Shown: piece by piece, positions 22,246 to 30,312 of the stretch
Position numbering within the stretch: position 1 is the stretch's first letter
How the letters are laid out: each line of letters begins with the position of its first letter
Origin: a virus
IMG/VR virus record: IMGVR_UViG_3300030331_004162
Coordinates: 1 to 57,663 of that record
Direction: 5' to 3' (one strand)
Length of the DNA stretch: 57,663 bases
Made by a program: the position numbers and the translations under genes
The notes under the pieces: model-generated
What the model saw: the letters and a program-made list of their open reading frames with translations, nothing else
Database searches by the model: none
What the model was told of the DNA's origin: nothing

Positions 22246-23166
22246 ATGGGAGAACCTGCTGAAGAACCTCAATTTGAATTAGATGTGGGAGATGCTGAAG
22301 CCACAGAGGTGGAGATTGAGCAACCTGAAGAAGATGTTCCACGTGGAACAACTGATTCGGAAGAACCTGTGATTGAGGTAGAGCAAGAAGCCTCGCCTGA
22401 CGACGAAATGGCCGAGTACAGCGAATCTGTACAGAAACGCATTAATCGTTTGACTAAAAAAATGCGCGAAGCCGAGCGTCGTGAAGAAGAGGCCCTGAAG
22501 TTTGCACAAAATGTGCAGGCCGAATCAGAACAAATCAAACAGAGGATGCAAAACCTAGATCAAGGTTTTATGACCGAATACGGTCAGCGCATCCAACTCC
22601 AACAACAGCAGGCTGAAGCGGCCCTCAAACGCGCTGTTGAGTTAGGTGATGCAGAAGGAACCGTAGTCGCTCAGAAAGAACTGACGGATATCACCATTGC
22701 GGCTAACCAATATGCTCAAGCTCAGAGACGTGCTGAAGCTAATCAACAGGTTCCGCAACAACAGGCTCCACAAGCCGCACCGCAACAACAAGCCCCACAA
22801 CAGCCTCAAAGGCCTGATCCCAAAGCAGAGCAGTGGGCGGAAAAAAACTCTTGGTTTGGTCAAGACGAGGCAATGACTTTTGCCGCCTTTGGAATTCACA
22901 AAAAATTAGTGGAAGACGAGGGGTTTGACCCGCAAGGGGATGACTACTACAATGAATTGGACTCTAGAATTAAGCGGGAGTTCCCGCATAAATTTGGAGA
23001 GGAGCAATCCACTGGCCGCAAGCCCGCTCAGAATGTTGCCGGTGTCTCACGCTCCACCAAAACTGGGCGCAGTGGTAAAAGGGTCAAACTCTCCCCGACC
23101 CAAGTAACAATTGCTAAAAAGTTGGGAGTGCCGCTTGAAGAATACGCGAAATACGTAAAGGAGTAA
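22246..23166 (+). CDS. Scaffold-like head assembly protein
   Basis: A 306-residue protein with a very acidic N-terminus, a central coiled coil (RINRLTKKMREAERREEEAL and following), a Pro/Gln linker (QQAPQAAPQQQAPQQPQ) and a basic C-terminus (TKTGRSGKRVKLSPTQ). Position between portal and capsid plus this composition is typical of phage scaffold proteins, which direct procapsid assembly and then leave. A parS-like palindrome is embedded at codons for DVPRGT. AAAGGAG precedes the ATG. Confidence 0.8.
   Translation: MGEPAEEPQFELDVGDAEATEVEIEQPEEDVPRGTTDSEEPVIEVEQEASPDDEMAEYSESVQKRINRLTKKMREAERREEEALKFAQNVQAESEQIKQRMQNLDQGFMTEYGQRIQLQQQQAEAALKRAVELGDAEGTVVAQKELTDITIAANQYAQAQRRAEANQQVPQQQAPQAAPQQQAPQQPQRPDPKAEQWAEKNSWFGQDEAMTFAAFGIHKKLVEDEGFDPQGDDYYNELDSRIKREFPHKFGEEQSTGRKPAQNVAGVSRSTKTGRSGKRVKLSPTQVTIAKKLGVPLEEYAKYVKE
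22335..22350. promoter_or_regulatory. parS-like 16-bp palindrome, copy 2, inside CDS
   Basis: TGTTCCACGTGGAACA lies within the scaffold gene and is read as part of DVPRGT. It is identical to the intergenic copies at 14097 and 25278, although coding constraints alone would not keep all 16 bases. Confidence 0.65.
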
Positions 23167-23170
23167 GACT

Positions 23171-23653
23171 ATGTCCACAGAGAAGAAAGGCTTTGAGGGC
23201 ATTAACCGCTCCTCACGTGAAACAGCGTCAAGGGAGACACAGGGACGGCGTAAGCCTTGGACTCCCCCGTCTATGTTAGACGCCCCGCCCGCACCAGAGG
23301 GCTTTAAACATCGTTGGATACGCGCCGAAGTAAGGGGTTTTGACGACACCAAGAATATTTCGGCAAGGTTGCGAGAAGGCTATGAGCTTGTTCGCCAAGA
23401 TGAGTATCCAGATTTTGAAGCACCGGTAATTGATTCGGGTAAATATGAGGGTGTGTTTGGTGTTGGCGGATTGATGCTCGCTCGTATACCGTTGGAAACA
23501 GTAGAAGAACGCGCTGAGTATTTTGCTCAACGTAACGCGGACCAGATCGAAGCTGTGGAAAGCGATATGATGCGAGAAAACGCTCATCCAACGATGGCAA
23601 TCGGTAAACCCGAACGCCAGAGTCGTGTAACTTTTGGCGGCCCCAAAAAATAG
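23171..23653 (+). CDS. Head-module protein, unknown function
   Basis: A 160-residue protein with a basic, disordered start (NRSSRETASRETQGRRKPW) and an ordered middle (HRWIRAEVRGFDDTKNISAR, REGYELVRQDEY, GVGGLMLARIPLE). It ends in a disordered tail (RQSRVTFGGPKK). It lies between scaffold and decoration-type genes, as does a similar hypothetical protein in related marine phages as I recall. AAGGAGTAAGACT precedes the start. Confidence 0.75.
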   Translation: MSTEKKGFEGINRSSRETASRETQGRRKPWTPPSMLDAPPAPEGFKHRWIRAEVRGFDDTKNISARLREGYELVRQDEYPDFEAPVIDSGKYEGVFGVGGLMLARIPLETVEERAEYFAQRNADQIEAVESDMMRENAHPTMAIGKPERQSRVTFGGPKK

Positions 23654-23679
23654 GGCCGCACAGAATGGAGAACTAAGTT

Positions 23680-24330
23680 ATGGCAAATCAAGAAACTGCC
23701 TTTGGTCTTCGTCCTGTAGGTCTGGTAGGAAGCGGTGTTAACAGCACCGGAGTTACTCAGTATGAAATTGCTAGTAACAACACTAATGCTATTTTTAACG
23801 GAAGCATCTGTGTTCCCACTGCCGCAGGCGTTATAGACCAAGCTGGAGCTACAAGTGGCGGCACTACGCAAGCCCTTGGCGTTCTGGTAGGGGTTGAATA
23901 TCAAGACGCCACACAAAAGAAACCTGTGTTTCTTAATTACTGGCCCGGATCAGGAAGCGTATCGGTAGATACCAATTTTCCTGTAAAGGCTCTTGTGGCT
24001 GATAACCCTGATCAACTGTTCGTCGTTGCGGCGGATGCATCTCTCACTGACCGAGCTACTGCATTAACGGCTGTTTTTGCTAACGCAAGTCTGGGAACTT
24101 CTGCCCGTACCGGTTCTACCGATACAGGCAAGTCAAATTCTCAGCTTTCTGTAAGCAGTATTGCTGTTACTGCTACGCTACCTTTGCGTATCGTAGGTTT
24201 GGTTGATGATGAAGCTAATCAAGATTACGCTTCAGTAGGGGCACATCTGCTTGTTCGATTGAACGCTCATTTCAACGCTGGCACACGTGGTTTTGCTTCA
24301 CAAACCACTGCCGACTCAACCGGCATTTAA
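23680..24330 (+). CDS. Head decoration-type structural protein
   Basis: A 216-residue Ala/Thr/Ser-rich, beta-rich protein beginning MANQETAFGLRPVGLVGSGV, the usual style of phage structural proteins next to the capsid gene. It contains QALGVLVGVEYQDATQKKPVF and ends HFNAGTRGFASQTTADSTG. ATGGAGAACTAAGTT precedes the start. A decoration or capsid-stabilising role is inferred from position and composition. Confidence 0.75.
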   Translation: MANQETAFGLRPVGLVGSGVNSTGVTQYEIASNNTNAIFNGSICVPTAAGVIDQAGATSGGTTQALGVLVGVEYQDATQKKPVFLNYWPGSGSVSVDTNFPVKALVADNPDQLFVVAADASLTDRATALTAVFANASLGTSARTGSTDTGKSNSQLSVSSIAVTATLPLRIVGLVDDEANQDYASVGAHLLVRLNAHFNAGTRGFASQTTADSTGI

Positions 24331-24343
24331 GGGGGATTAAGTA

Positions 24344-25249
24344 ATGGCTATTTCTCGCGCACAGTTGGCGAAGGAACTTGAGCCGGGGCTTAACGCTCTT
24401 TTCGGACTTGAGTATGATCGCTACGAGCAAGAACACTCTGAAATCTTTGAAGAAGAGACTTCAGATCGTGCTTTTGAAGAAGAAGTAATGCTGTCTGGCT
24501 TCGGCACTGCGCCGGTTAAGTCAGAAGGTGGTGCTATTTCGTTTGATGACGCGCAGGAGACATTTACTGCACGTTATACTCACGAAACGATTGCACTGGC
24601 ATTTTCAATCACCGAAGAGGCGATTGAAGACAACCTGTATGACCGCCTTGCTTCTCGTTACACTCGTGCTTTGGCACGATCCATGTCCCAGACCAAGCAG
24701 ATTAAGGCCGCTTCAATTCTGAACAACGCCTTTAGCACCGGTTCTCCTGTTGGAGATGGTGCCGCTCTCTGCTCTTCGGCTCACCCGTCCCTTTCAGGGA
24801 ACCAGCGTAACTTGCTGTCAACTGCCGCTGACCTCAACGAGACTTCTCTTGAGCAGATGTTGATTGACATTGCCGGTTTCACGGATGAGCGTGGTCTGAA
24901 GATCGCGGTACGTGGTATGAAGTTGATTATTCCTAAAGAACTGCAATTTATTGCGGAAAGAGTAATTAACTCTAACCTAAGAACTGCCACGGCGGACAAC
25001 GACCTAAATGCCATGAAATCCATGGGCATGCTCCCAGATGGGGCGGTAGTTAATCATTTCTTGACCGACACAGATGCGTTCTTCATTAAGACTGACGCAC
25101 CTAACGGTTTTAAAATGTTTAACAGAAGCCCCATCAAGACTGCCATGGAAGGTGACTTTGATACTGGAAACATGCGTTTTAAAGCGCGTGAGCGATACAG
25201 TTTTGGAGTTTCCGATTGGCGTTGTGTTTTTGCCACACCGGGTGCTTAA
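24344..25249 (+). CDS. Major capsid protein
   Basis: A 301-residue protein of Mu gpT-like / HK97-fold capsid type. The helical N-arm (LEPGLNALFGLEYDRYEQEHSEIFEEETS) is followed by EEVMLSGFGTAPVKSEGGAI, FSITEEAIEDNLYDRLASRYTRALARSMSQTK and the variable GAALCSSAHPSLSG loop, all familiar from this group. It lies after scaffold and decoration genes and is closed by a strong terminator. AAGGGGGATTAAGTA precedes the ATG. Confidence 0.9.
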   Translation: MAISRAQLAKELEPGLNALFGLEYDRYEQEHSEIFEEETSDRAFEEEVMLSGFGTAPVKSEGGAISFDDAQETFTARYTHETIALAFSITEEAIEDNLYDRLASRYTRALARSMSQTKQIKAASILNNAFSTGSPVGDGAALCSSAHPSLSGNQRNLLSTAADLNETSLEQMLIDIAGFTDERGLKIAVRGMKLIIPKELQFIAERVINSNLRTATADNDLNAMKSMGMLPDGAVVNHFLTDTDAFFIKTDAPNGFKMFNRSPIKTAMEGDFDTGNMRFKARERYSFGVSDWRCVFATPGA

Positions 25250-25254
25250 AAACA

Positions 25255-25280
25255 AAGCCGCCTTCGGGCGGCTTTTTTGT
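25255..25280 (+). terminator. Intrinsic terminator after capsid gene
   Basis: AAGCCGCC-TTCG-GGCGGCTT (25255-25274) is an 8-bp stem with a stable TTCG loop, followed by T. The T-run merges into the parS-like site at 25278. Confidence 0.92.
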
Positions 25281-25293
25281 TCCACGTGGAACA
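25278..25293. promoter_or_regulatory. parS-like 16-bp palindrome, copy 3
   Basis: TGTTCCACGTGGAACA sits between the capsid terminator and a TATAAA box at 25304-25309. It covers the place a -35 box would occupy, so a protein bound here could act as a repressor. Confidence 0.7.
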
Positions 25294-25296
25294 TTT

Positions 25297-25309
25297 ATGT
25301 TAGTATAAA
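25297..25309 (+). promoter_or_regulatory. Possible promoter for the tail/neck operon
   Basis: TATGTTAGTATAAA resembles the TATATGTTAGT box at 3439, with TATAAA at 25304-25309 as -10. No -35 is visible because the parS-like palindrome fills that position. It follows a terminator and precedes the gene at 25364. Confidence 0.4.
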
Positions 25310-25363
25310 TTTTTCCTGACAGCCTCATACTGAGGTTGACACTGGCCACGACAGGAGAACCTC

Positions 25364-25846
25364 ATGGCTAATACTACGTTTAACGGTCCCGTCCGTTCCG
25401 AAAACGGTTTTTCAGATATCACCAAAAACTCCACTACCGGCGCTGTAACCAGCACCATGACGCTTTCTACCTACGAAACTACTATCACGGTAGCTGACGG
25501 TGCCACTACGGGCAAAGAGTCTGCAATTGGTATTCCAGATAATTTTATCCCTATGGGCGTTACAATTGCCGTTACTACCGCCGCCGCAAACTCTGTCACG
25601 CTTAATGATATCGGCACAGATGCTGATACTGACGGTTTTGTTGATGGTATTTCTGCCGCTCTAAATTCAACTGGTTTCAAGGGGTTTTTCCCATGTAACG
25701 GTGTCCTTGGCATGTCCGGTGGAACAACCACTGCGGCTACTGGTACAGCGGACGAGGTTGAGCTTGTTGTTTCGGGAGATCCCGGCGGCGACACAGTTAT
25801 TGTTTTGAAGTTTTTTGGAATTTCCAGCACTTCTGACGCATCATAA
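25364..25846 (+). CDS. Structural protein, unknown
   Basis: A 160-residue Thr/Ala/Gly-rich protein beginning MANTTFNGPVRSENGFSDIT. The NGPVRSENGF opening is familiar from small virion proteins after the capsid gene in marine phages. A beta-sandwich is likely (TTITVADGATTGKES, VTIAVTTAAANSVTL). ACAGGAGAACCTC precedes the ATG. It is probably a decoration or head-fibre protein. Confidence 0.75.
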   Translation: MANTTFNGPVRSENGFSDITKNSTTGAVTSTMTLSTYETTITVADGATTGKESAIGIPDNFIPMGVTIAVTTAAANSVTLNDIGTDADTDGFVDGISAALNSTGFKGFFPCNGVLGMSGGTTTAATGTADEVELVVSGDPGGDTVIVLKFFGISSTSDAS

Positions 25847-25858
25847 CGGGAGATTTCC

Positions 25859-26131
25859 ATGGCTAATTCAGACGTAAGATCAAAACGTCTGACCGGAACA
25901 GGCTCTGCTGGTGTAGGGCCTGCTCGTATTCGTCAGATTCAAGTTTTTTCAGCATCTGGTACTCCAAGGCTAACCATTACTGACGCTAGTGGGGGTAGCA
26001 CAGTACTAGATTTGGATTTTTCTGCGAGTGAAACACACTCAGTTAATATCCCTGATGAAGGCATAAAAGTGTCTGATATTTTTGTCAGTGTTTTAACTAA
26101 CATTACAGCAATCACGGTGTTTTTTAGCTGA
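25859..26131 (+). CDS. Small structural protein, unknown
   Basis: A 90-residue beta-rich protein beginning MANSDVRSKRLTGTGSAGVG. RIRQIQVFSASGTPRLTITD and VLDLDFSASETHSVNIPDEGIKVSD suggest a small jelly-roll-type virion protein. GGGAGATTTCC precedes the ATG. It overlaps the next gene by one base. Function inferred only from context. Confidence 0.7.
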   Translation: MANSDVRSKRLTGTGSAGVGPARIRQIQVFSASGTPRLTITDASGGSTVLDLDFSASETHSVNIPDEGIKVSDIFVSVLTNITAITVFFS

Positions 26132-26415
26132 TGGCCACCACCAAAGACGTAAAAAGGCTCCCCTCTGGTCGTTTAAGCTACCGAGGGGAAACTTTTTCGG
26201 GCTACAACAAGCCTAAAAAAACCCCCGGAAAGTCCAAAAAAAGTGCGGTTTTGGCTAAAAAAGGCAAGGAAGTAAAACTTGTTCGCTTTGGTGATCCGAA
26301 CATGTCGATTAAAAAGTCACAGCCGGGCCGCAGAAGTAATTTTAGAGCGCGTCACAATTGTGATACGGCAAAGGATAAATTTTCTGCTAGGTATTGGTCC
26401 TGTAAAGCTTGGTAA
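26131..26415 (+). CDS. DUF6321-like basic phage protein
   Basis: A 94-residue basic protein. RFGDPNMSIKKSQPGRRSNFRARHNC and KFSARYWSCKAW carry the RRxxFRARHxC and ARYWSCxxW signature I associate with DUF6321, a family spread through marine and T4-like phages. The paired Cys/His could bind metal. Function is not established. It heads a cluster of short Lys-rich proteins. Confidence 0.8.
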   Translation: MATTKDVKRLPSGRLSYRGETFSGYNKPKKTPGKSKKSAVLAKKGKEVKLVRFGDPNMSIKKSQPGRRSNFRARHNCDTAKDKFSARYWSCKAW

Positions 26416-26420
26416 TCGCC

Positions 26421-26603
26421 ATGAGGTTAGAAGATGTTTTAGCCAAGCTAAACCAGCATGAGGCGGAATGTGCGCTTCGTTATGCTCGTATTGAAGAAAG
26501 GCTGGATGACCAAAAACAGTCTTTAAACAAATTAGATATAAAAATTTGGGGTTTAGCTGTTTTGATTATAAGCGCCCCCATTTTTACTAAGATGATAGGG
26601 TGA
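26421..26603 (+). CDS. Small membrane protein with coiled coil (XhlA-like pattern)
   Basis: A 60-residue protein: an N-terminal coiled coil (MRLEDVLAKLNQHEAECALR, IEERLDDQKQSLNKLDIK) followed by one hydrophobic segment (IWGLAVLIISAPIFTKMI). This pattern resembles haemolysin XhlA-type phage proteins that anchor at the inner membrane. ATG 26421 is preferred to TTG 26409. A lysis role is possible, but the main lysis genes are at 20.4-21.5 kb. Confidence 0.65.
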   Translation: MRLEDVLAKLNQHEAECALRYARIEERLDDQKQSLNKLDIKIWGLAVLIISAPIFTKMIG

Positions 26604-26607
26604 TGTT

Positions 26608-26862
26608 ATGGGTATGGGGATTTCGGGCTCAAGGGTAAAAACAGGGCCAAAAAAATCAAAAGTCCAAGTCACTTACATGCGTAAAGGTGGTGCGGCGTCT
26701 AGTAAAAGCAAGGGCAGTAAAATTTGTCCTGAAGGTAAGGCGTGGGCAAAGCGAACTTTTGACACATACCCCTCTGCTTACGCTAATTTAGCCGCTAGTA
26801 AATATTGCAAAGACCCTAATTATGCTAAGAAATCAAAAGGTGGCAAAAGAAAAGGGAAGTAA
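26608..26862 (+). CDS. Lys-rich phage protein with KxCPEGKAW motif
   Basis: An 84-residue protein with basic ends and a conserved core: SKICPEGKAWAKRTFDTYPS followed by ANLAASKYCKDPNYAK. I know this core from hypothetical proteins in marine phages and cyanophages, where it lies near DUF5872/DUF6321-type genes, as here. Two cysteines flank the helical part. Function unknown. Confidence 0.75.
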   Translation: MGMGISGSRVKTGPKKSKVQVTYMRKGGAASSKSKGSKICPEGKAWAKRTFDTYPSAYANLAASKYCKDPNYAKKSKGGKRKGK

Positions 26863-26871
26863 GGTTCTGAA

Positions 26872-27018
26872 ATGGCTGAATTAACTGTTGCTCAGAAACG
26901 AAAGATGATAGCTGAATTGCGTAAAGCATCTAAACTACACGCTGGTCAAGCAGACCGTTTAGAAAAAACTTTGCCGGGTTCAAAAAAATCTGGAAAAAAA
27001 GGCAATGGGCGAACTTAA
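26872..27018 (+). CDS. Very small basic helical protein
   Basis: A 48-residue protein beginning MAELTVAQKRKMIAELRKAS and ending in a Lys/Gly tail. It overlaps the next gene by 14 bases. GGTTCTGAA precedes the ATG, so the ribosome site is weak. The helical basic style matches its neighbours, but no family is recognised. Confidence 0.6.
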   Translation: MAELTVAQKRKMIAELRKASKLHAGQADRLEKTLPGSKKSGKKGNGRT

Positions 27019-27328
27019 AAATTGGCTGGACCAAGATTGGGTCCGTATTGATAGCAGTGGAAACATTGTTGGTGAATGCGGCACCTCTAAAGATAAAAAA
27101 CGTCCAGATCGTTGTTTGCCTCGTTCTAAAGCCAACAGCTTGAGCAAATCCGAACGTGCCTCTACAGCGCGTAAAAAGAAGCGTGAGGGCGCGAAAGGTA
27201 AGCAAGTCGTAGCTAATACTAAAGCCGCTAAAGTCCGCAAAGCCGCCAATGGTGGAGAAATACGTAAAAATCACCGGGGTTGTGGTGCCGTGATGCCGGA
27301 GCGTAGAAAAAAGACTAGGTATGACTAG
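27005..27328 (+). CDS. DUF5872-like basic phage protein
   Basis: A 107-residue protein. LKNWLDQDWVRIDSSGNIVG, ECGTSKDKKRPDRCLPRSKA and SLSKSERASTARKKKREGAK follow the pattern of a DUF5872-like family known from T4-like cyanophages, marine phages and large DNA viruses. The two cysteines flank the CGTSKDKKxPxxCLP core. It ends PERRKKTRYD. Function is not established. Confidence 0.75.
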   Translation: MGELKNWLDQDWVRIDSSGNIVGECGTSKDKKRPDRCLPRSKANSLSKSERASTARKKKREGAKGKQVVANTKAAKVRKAANGGEIRKNHRGCGAVMPERRKKTRYD

Positions 27329-27330
27329 TC

Positions 27331-27924
27331 ATGGACCTAGAACAAAAAGTCATTGAAGAAATAAAAGAATGGGCAAACCAAGTTCTAGATAAGCCTAACT
27401 CTTTTTTTAACAACCTTCCGGCGTGTCCTTACGCCAGAAAAGCTTTTTTATCTGACAAAGTAGGTTTTTCGTTTAGTTACGAAAAATCTATGCACCACTT
27501 ATACACAGTTTTGTCACAGTTTGATGACACCTACGATGTAATTTTGTGTGTGCAATTTGATTTTGTGAGTGAATCACAAGAATTTCATGATTACATCGGG
27601 GCTTTGAATGACGCCATAGCTACAGGCACTTTTGTGCAAAAAGACTTGTGGGTCATGGGCTTTCACCCGTATGACGAAGGCGAAGAGGCATTTGACCAAG
27701 AATTTGATTATTTAGTGGACGAGCCATACGCCATGTTTTTTGTGCAACGGCTTTCCACTATTGAAAAATCGGCAGAAATGCTGAGAGAAAAGGGGTACTA
27801 TGATCAGTACCTAAATGACCCAGAAACCGCTGGTTTGTGGGATGAGCGTCAGGAACTATATAGGAGACTCTGTGATGCCGGGAATGAGAAATGGTATGGC
27901 CAAGAAAAAAGCCAAGCCTGTTAA
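27331..27924 (+). CDS. Uncharacterised phage protein with LPACPYARKA motif
   Basis: A 197-residue acidic protein. The segment NNLPACPYARKAF near residue 28 and the aromatic YEKSMHHLYTVLSQFDDTYD follow a pattern I have seen in uncharacterised proteins of marine phages and bacteria. LWVMGFHPYDEGEEAFDQEF and FVQRLSTIEKSAEMLREKGY complete it. It contrasts with its strongly basic neighbours. The end overlaps the next gene by 50 bases in a different frame. Function unknown. Confidence 0.75.
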   Translation: MDLEQKVIEEIKEWANQVLDKPNSFFNNLPACPYARKAFLSDKVGFSFSYEKSMHHLYTVLSQFDDTYDVILCVQFDFVSESQEFHDYIGALNDAIATGTFVQKDLWVMGFHPYDEGEEAFDQEFDYLVDEPYAMFFVQRLSTIEKSAEMLREKGYYDQYLNDPETAGLWDERQELYRRLCDAGNEKWYGQEKSQAC

Positions 27925-28225
27925 GAAAATGCGTGGCGGTGGTAATCCAAAAGCGAAAGCCAAGCCTGTTAAGAAAAGAAACGGCGGCGAGGCCATGATG
28001 GACCCCCCGCCTAAAGCAAAAGCACTGCCTAAGAAAATGCGTGGCGGTGGCATGGCAATGAAGGACAAACCCCCCGGCCTAAGAGGCGGTGGTAATCCAA
28101 AAGCAAAAGCCAAGCCTGTTAAGAAAAGAGGTGGCGGCGGCGTAAAAGCCAAGAAAAAAGCCAAGCCTATTAAAAGAGGCATGGGCGGTGCCGTAGTCCG
28201 TAGTAGCTCAAAGAAGTCTTTGTAG
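27875..28225 (+). CDS. Lys/Gly-repeat protein
   Basis: A 116-residue, extremely basic, low-complexity protein made of repeats of a KAKPVKKxRGGG type, with GGGNPKAKAKPVKK twice. The underlying DNA is repetitive too, so the copy number may drift. AGGAGACTCTGTG precedes the ATG, which justifies a start inside the previous gene. It looks like a DNA-condensing or histone-like tail protein, but that is an inference from charge alone. Confidence 0.7.
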   Translation: MPGMRNGMAKKKAKPVKKMRGGGNPKAKAKPVKKRNGGEAMMDPPPKAKALPKKMRGGGMAMKDKPPGLRGGGNPKAKAKPVKKRGGGGVKAKKKAKPIKRGMGGAVVRSSSKKSL

Positions 28226-28227
28226 CC

Positions 28228-28644
28228 ATGAAAAAGGACTTAAAGCCTGTTCCAAAGGGGAACAAAGGTTTGCCAAAACTACCGACTGAGGTCCGAAACA
28301 AGATGGGCTTCATGAAGCACGGTGGTCCGGTAAACGCACACAAACAGGAAGCTATGAGCCCTTGTCCAAAGCCACGGGTCCGAGGTTATGAAAAAGGTGG
28401 TGGTGTGACTCTGCCTAGGTCAGAAACAACCATTATCCCTGATCACGAAGGTCCTAGAAAGGACAGTGATTATTATGATTACCTTAGCTCTGCTGAAAAA
28501 TCGGGGTCGGCAGGGGCTGGAGCGGTAAGAGGTATTGGTTCTGGTTTAGGTAAAGGTAAGCCTGTTCTCCCGAAAAAAAAGCCTAAACGAAAAACTGACG
28601 ACGAGCGATTGTTAGAGAAAATCAGAAAAAAGGCTAAAGAATGA
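28228..28644 (+). CDS. Basic Gly/Pro-rich protein, unknown function
   Basis: A 138-residue basic protein beginning MKKDLKPVPKGNKGLPKLPT. It has a MKHGGPVNAHK segment, an acidic middle (DHEGPRKDSDYYDYLSSAEK) and a Lys tail (KKKPKRKTDDERLLEKIRKK). GxMKHGGxV tails are frequent in marine phage virion proteins as I recall. It overlaps the next start by ATGA. Confidence 0.65.
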   Translation: MKKDLKPVPKGNKGLPKLPTEVRNKMGFMKHGGPVNAHKQEAMSPCPKPRVRGYEKGGGVTLPRSETTIIPDHEGPRKDSDYYDYLSSAEKSGSAGAGAVRGIGSGLGKGKPVLPKKKPKRKTDDERLLEKIRKKAKE

Positions 28645-29309
28645 CTACGTCAGGTTCAACAGACTTTGAGTTAGATGTAAGTGACTACATCGAAGAGGCT
28701 TATGAACGCTGTGGGCTAGAAGTCCGCACGGGTTATGACCTTAAAACTGCAAAAAGGTCGTTGAACTTGATGTTGGCCGATTGGGCAAACCGGGGTTTGA
28801 ATCAATGGACAATTGAGCAAACAACGGTTTCGCTTACCGAAGACACTGCTGAGTATACGCTTGGAGCATCCACCATTGACGTGCTGGACGCCGTCATACG
28901 AAGAAGTGGAACAGATTTTGCGCTGGAACGGATTAGTAGGGGCGATTACATCAATATACCCACTAAAACGACCAAAGCACGTCCTTCTCAGTTCTTTGTA
29001 GATCGGCAAATCAACCCTGTGTTGAAGCTGTGGCCTGTACCTGAAAACAGCACAGACACAGTCATTATTGACAAGCTTGTACGTATGGATGACGCAGACA
29101 CGTTTACAAACACCATGGATTTGCCGTTTCGGTTTTACCCTTGTTTGGCCGCAGGTTTGGCGTATTACCTTTCAATGAAACGTGCCCCTGAACGCGTACA
29201 GCTTCTCAAGGCGGTCTATGAAGAAGAGTTTGACAGGGCCGCATCTGAGGATAGGGACAGGTCTTCTTTTAACATTCAACCCTCAATGGCTTACTCAAGG
29301 ATTCTGTAA
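28641..29309 (+). CDS. Head-tail connector (P22 gp4-like)
   Basis: This 222-residue protein resembles podoviral neck adaptors. YIEEAYERCGLEV, AKRSLNLMLADWANRGLNQW and an FRFYPCLAAGLAYYLSMKRAP helix match tail accessory factors of the P22 gp4 type. They bind the portal and hold the tail. It is followed by a second adaptor gene at 29665. The start overlaps the upstream stop (ATGA). Confidence 0.8.
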   Translation: MTTSGSTDFELDVSDYIEEAYERCGLEVRTGYDLKTAKRSLNLMLADWANRGLNQWTIEQTTVSLTEDTAEYTLGASTIDVLDAVIRRSGTDFALERISRGDYINIPTKTTKARPSQFFVDRQINPVLKLWPVPENSTDTVIIDKLVRMDDADTFTNTMDLPFRFYPCLAAGLAYYLSMKRAPERVQLLKAVYEEEFDRAASEDRDRSSFNIQPSMAYSRIL

Positions 29310-29668
29310 TGGCTAGGTTTGCTAACGGTAAGTTTGCATACGGCATATCAGATCGCTCGGGCTTTCGTTACAAGCTAAACGAAATGAAACGTGAGTGGAC
29401 GGGGATGTTGGTGGGTCCTGATGAGTATGAGCCAAAACACCCCCAGCTAGAGCCTCGTAGGAAAGCTGTGGACCCACAAGCTTTGTTAAACCCTAGACCA
29501 CAGCCAGACAATCCAACCAGTGCTTTTTTGGTTAAGACTACAAATGGTATTAGCTATTTGGGTAATGGAAATTGGTCTACCTCGGGTGTAGCTCAGTTGC
29601 CATCAGAGCTTGATGCGACCGACGCTCTGACAGGCTCTGTAGGCTCAGTTACGGTGACTACCTCATGA
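29309..29668 (+). CDS. Small virion protein with VGSVTV C-terminus
   Basis: A 119-residue protein beginning MARFANGKFAYGISDRSGFR, with a KLNEMKREWTGMLVGPDEYE segment that I know from hypothetical proteins between neck genes. It ends DALTGSVGSVTVTTS. The same TGSVGSVTV ending occurs in the protein at 42179 and as a repeat in 38525. One-base and ATGA overlaps tie it to both adaptors. Confidence 0.75.
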   Translation: MARFANGKFAYGISDRSGFRYKLNEMKREWTGMLVGPDEYEPKHPQLEPRRKAVDPQALLNPRPQPDNPTSAFLVKTTNGISYLGNGNWSTSGVAQLPSELDATDALTGSVGSVTVTTS

Positions 29669-30312
29669 GTTTTACTTTTGGTGAATTAAAACAGGCCATA
29701 AAAGATTACACGGAAAACGACGAAACGACGTTTACCAATAATCTCCCTGTGTTTATCCGCAATGCTGAAGAGCGCATTCTCAAAAATGTACAGCTTTCGG
29801 AGTTTCGTAAAAATGTGGTGGGGACTTCTACCGCTTCTAATCAGTTTTTAGATTGCCCGTCTGATTTTTTGGCCCCGTTTTCGCTTTCTTTTGAAGTTTC
29901 TTCGTCCAAAATTTTTGTTGAATATAAAGACGTTAATTTTTTGCAGACGTTTAACCCAAACAGTAGCACCACAGGGACGCCTAGATACTACGCGATGTTT
30001 GATAGCAGTAATTTTATTTTAGCGCCTACTCCAGATGCCGCTTTGACCGCGGAGCTACACTATTACTACCGACCCGCCAGTTTGACCAGTTTGAGCGATA
30101 CAAGTCAGTCATGGCTTAGTGAAAACGCGCCCTTGGCGCTGTTATACGGCAGTTTGCTAGAGGCGTACACCTTTATGAAAGGTGAGCAGGATGTTCTAGC
30201 TCTGTACACTGCTCAATTGCAAAACGCTCTTATTGGTATGAAGCAGTTTGGAGAATCTAAAGAAGTGACGGATCAATATATGACCGGCATGGTCATAAGG
30301 CCTAAACAATGA
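29665..30312 (+). CDS. Phage adaptor protein (DUF6682-like)
   Basis: This 215-residue protein resembles the phage adaptor family DUF6682. MSFTFGELKQAIKDYTENDE, LPVFIRNAEERILKNVQL, FLDCPSDFLAPFSL and ALLYGSLLEAYTFMKGEQDVL are its typical segments. It probably forms part of the ring between portal and tail. It starts and ends with four-base overlaps. Confidence 0.8.
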   Translation: MSFTFGELKQAIKDYTENDETTFTNNLPVFIRNAEERILKNVQLSEFRKNVVGTSTASNQFLDCPSDFLAPFSLSFEVSSSKIFVEYKDVNFLQTFNPNSSTTGTPRYYAMFDSSNFILAPTPDAALTAELHYYYRPASLTSLSDTSQSWLSENAPLALLYGSLLEAYTFMKGEQDVLALYTAQLQNALIGMKQFGESKEVTDQYMTGMVIRPKQ

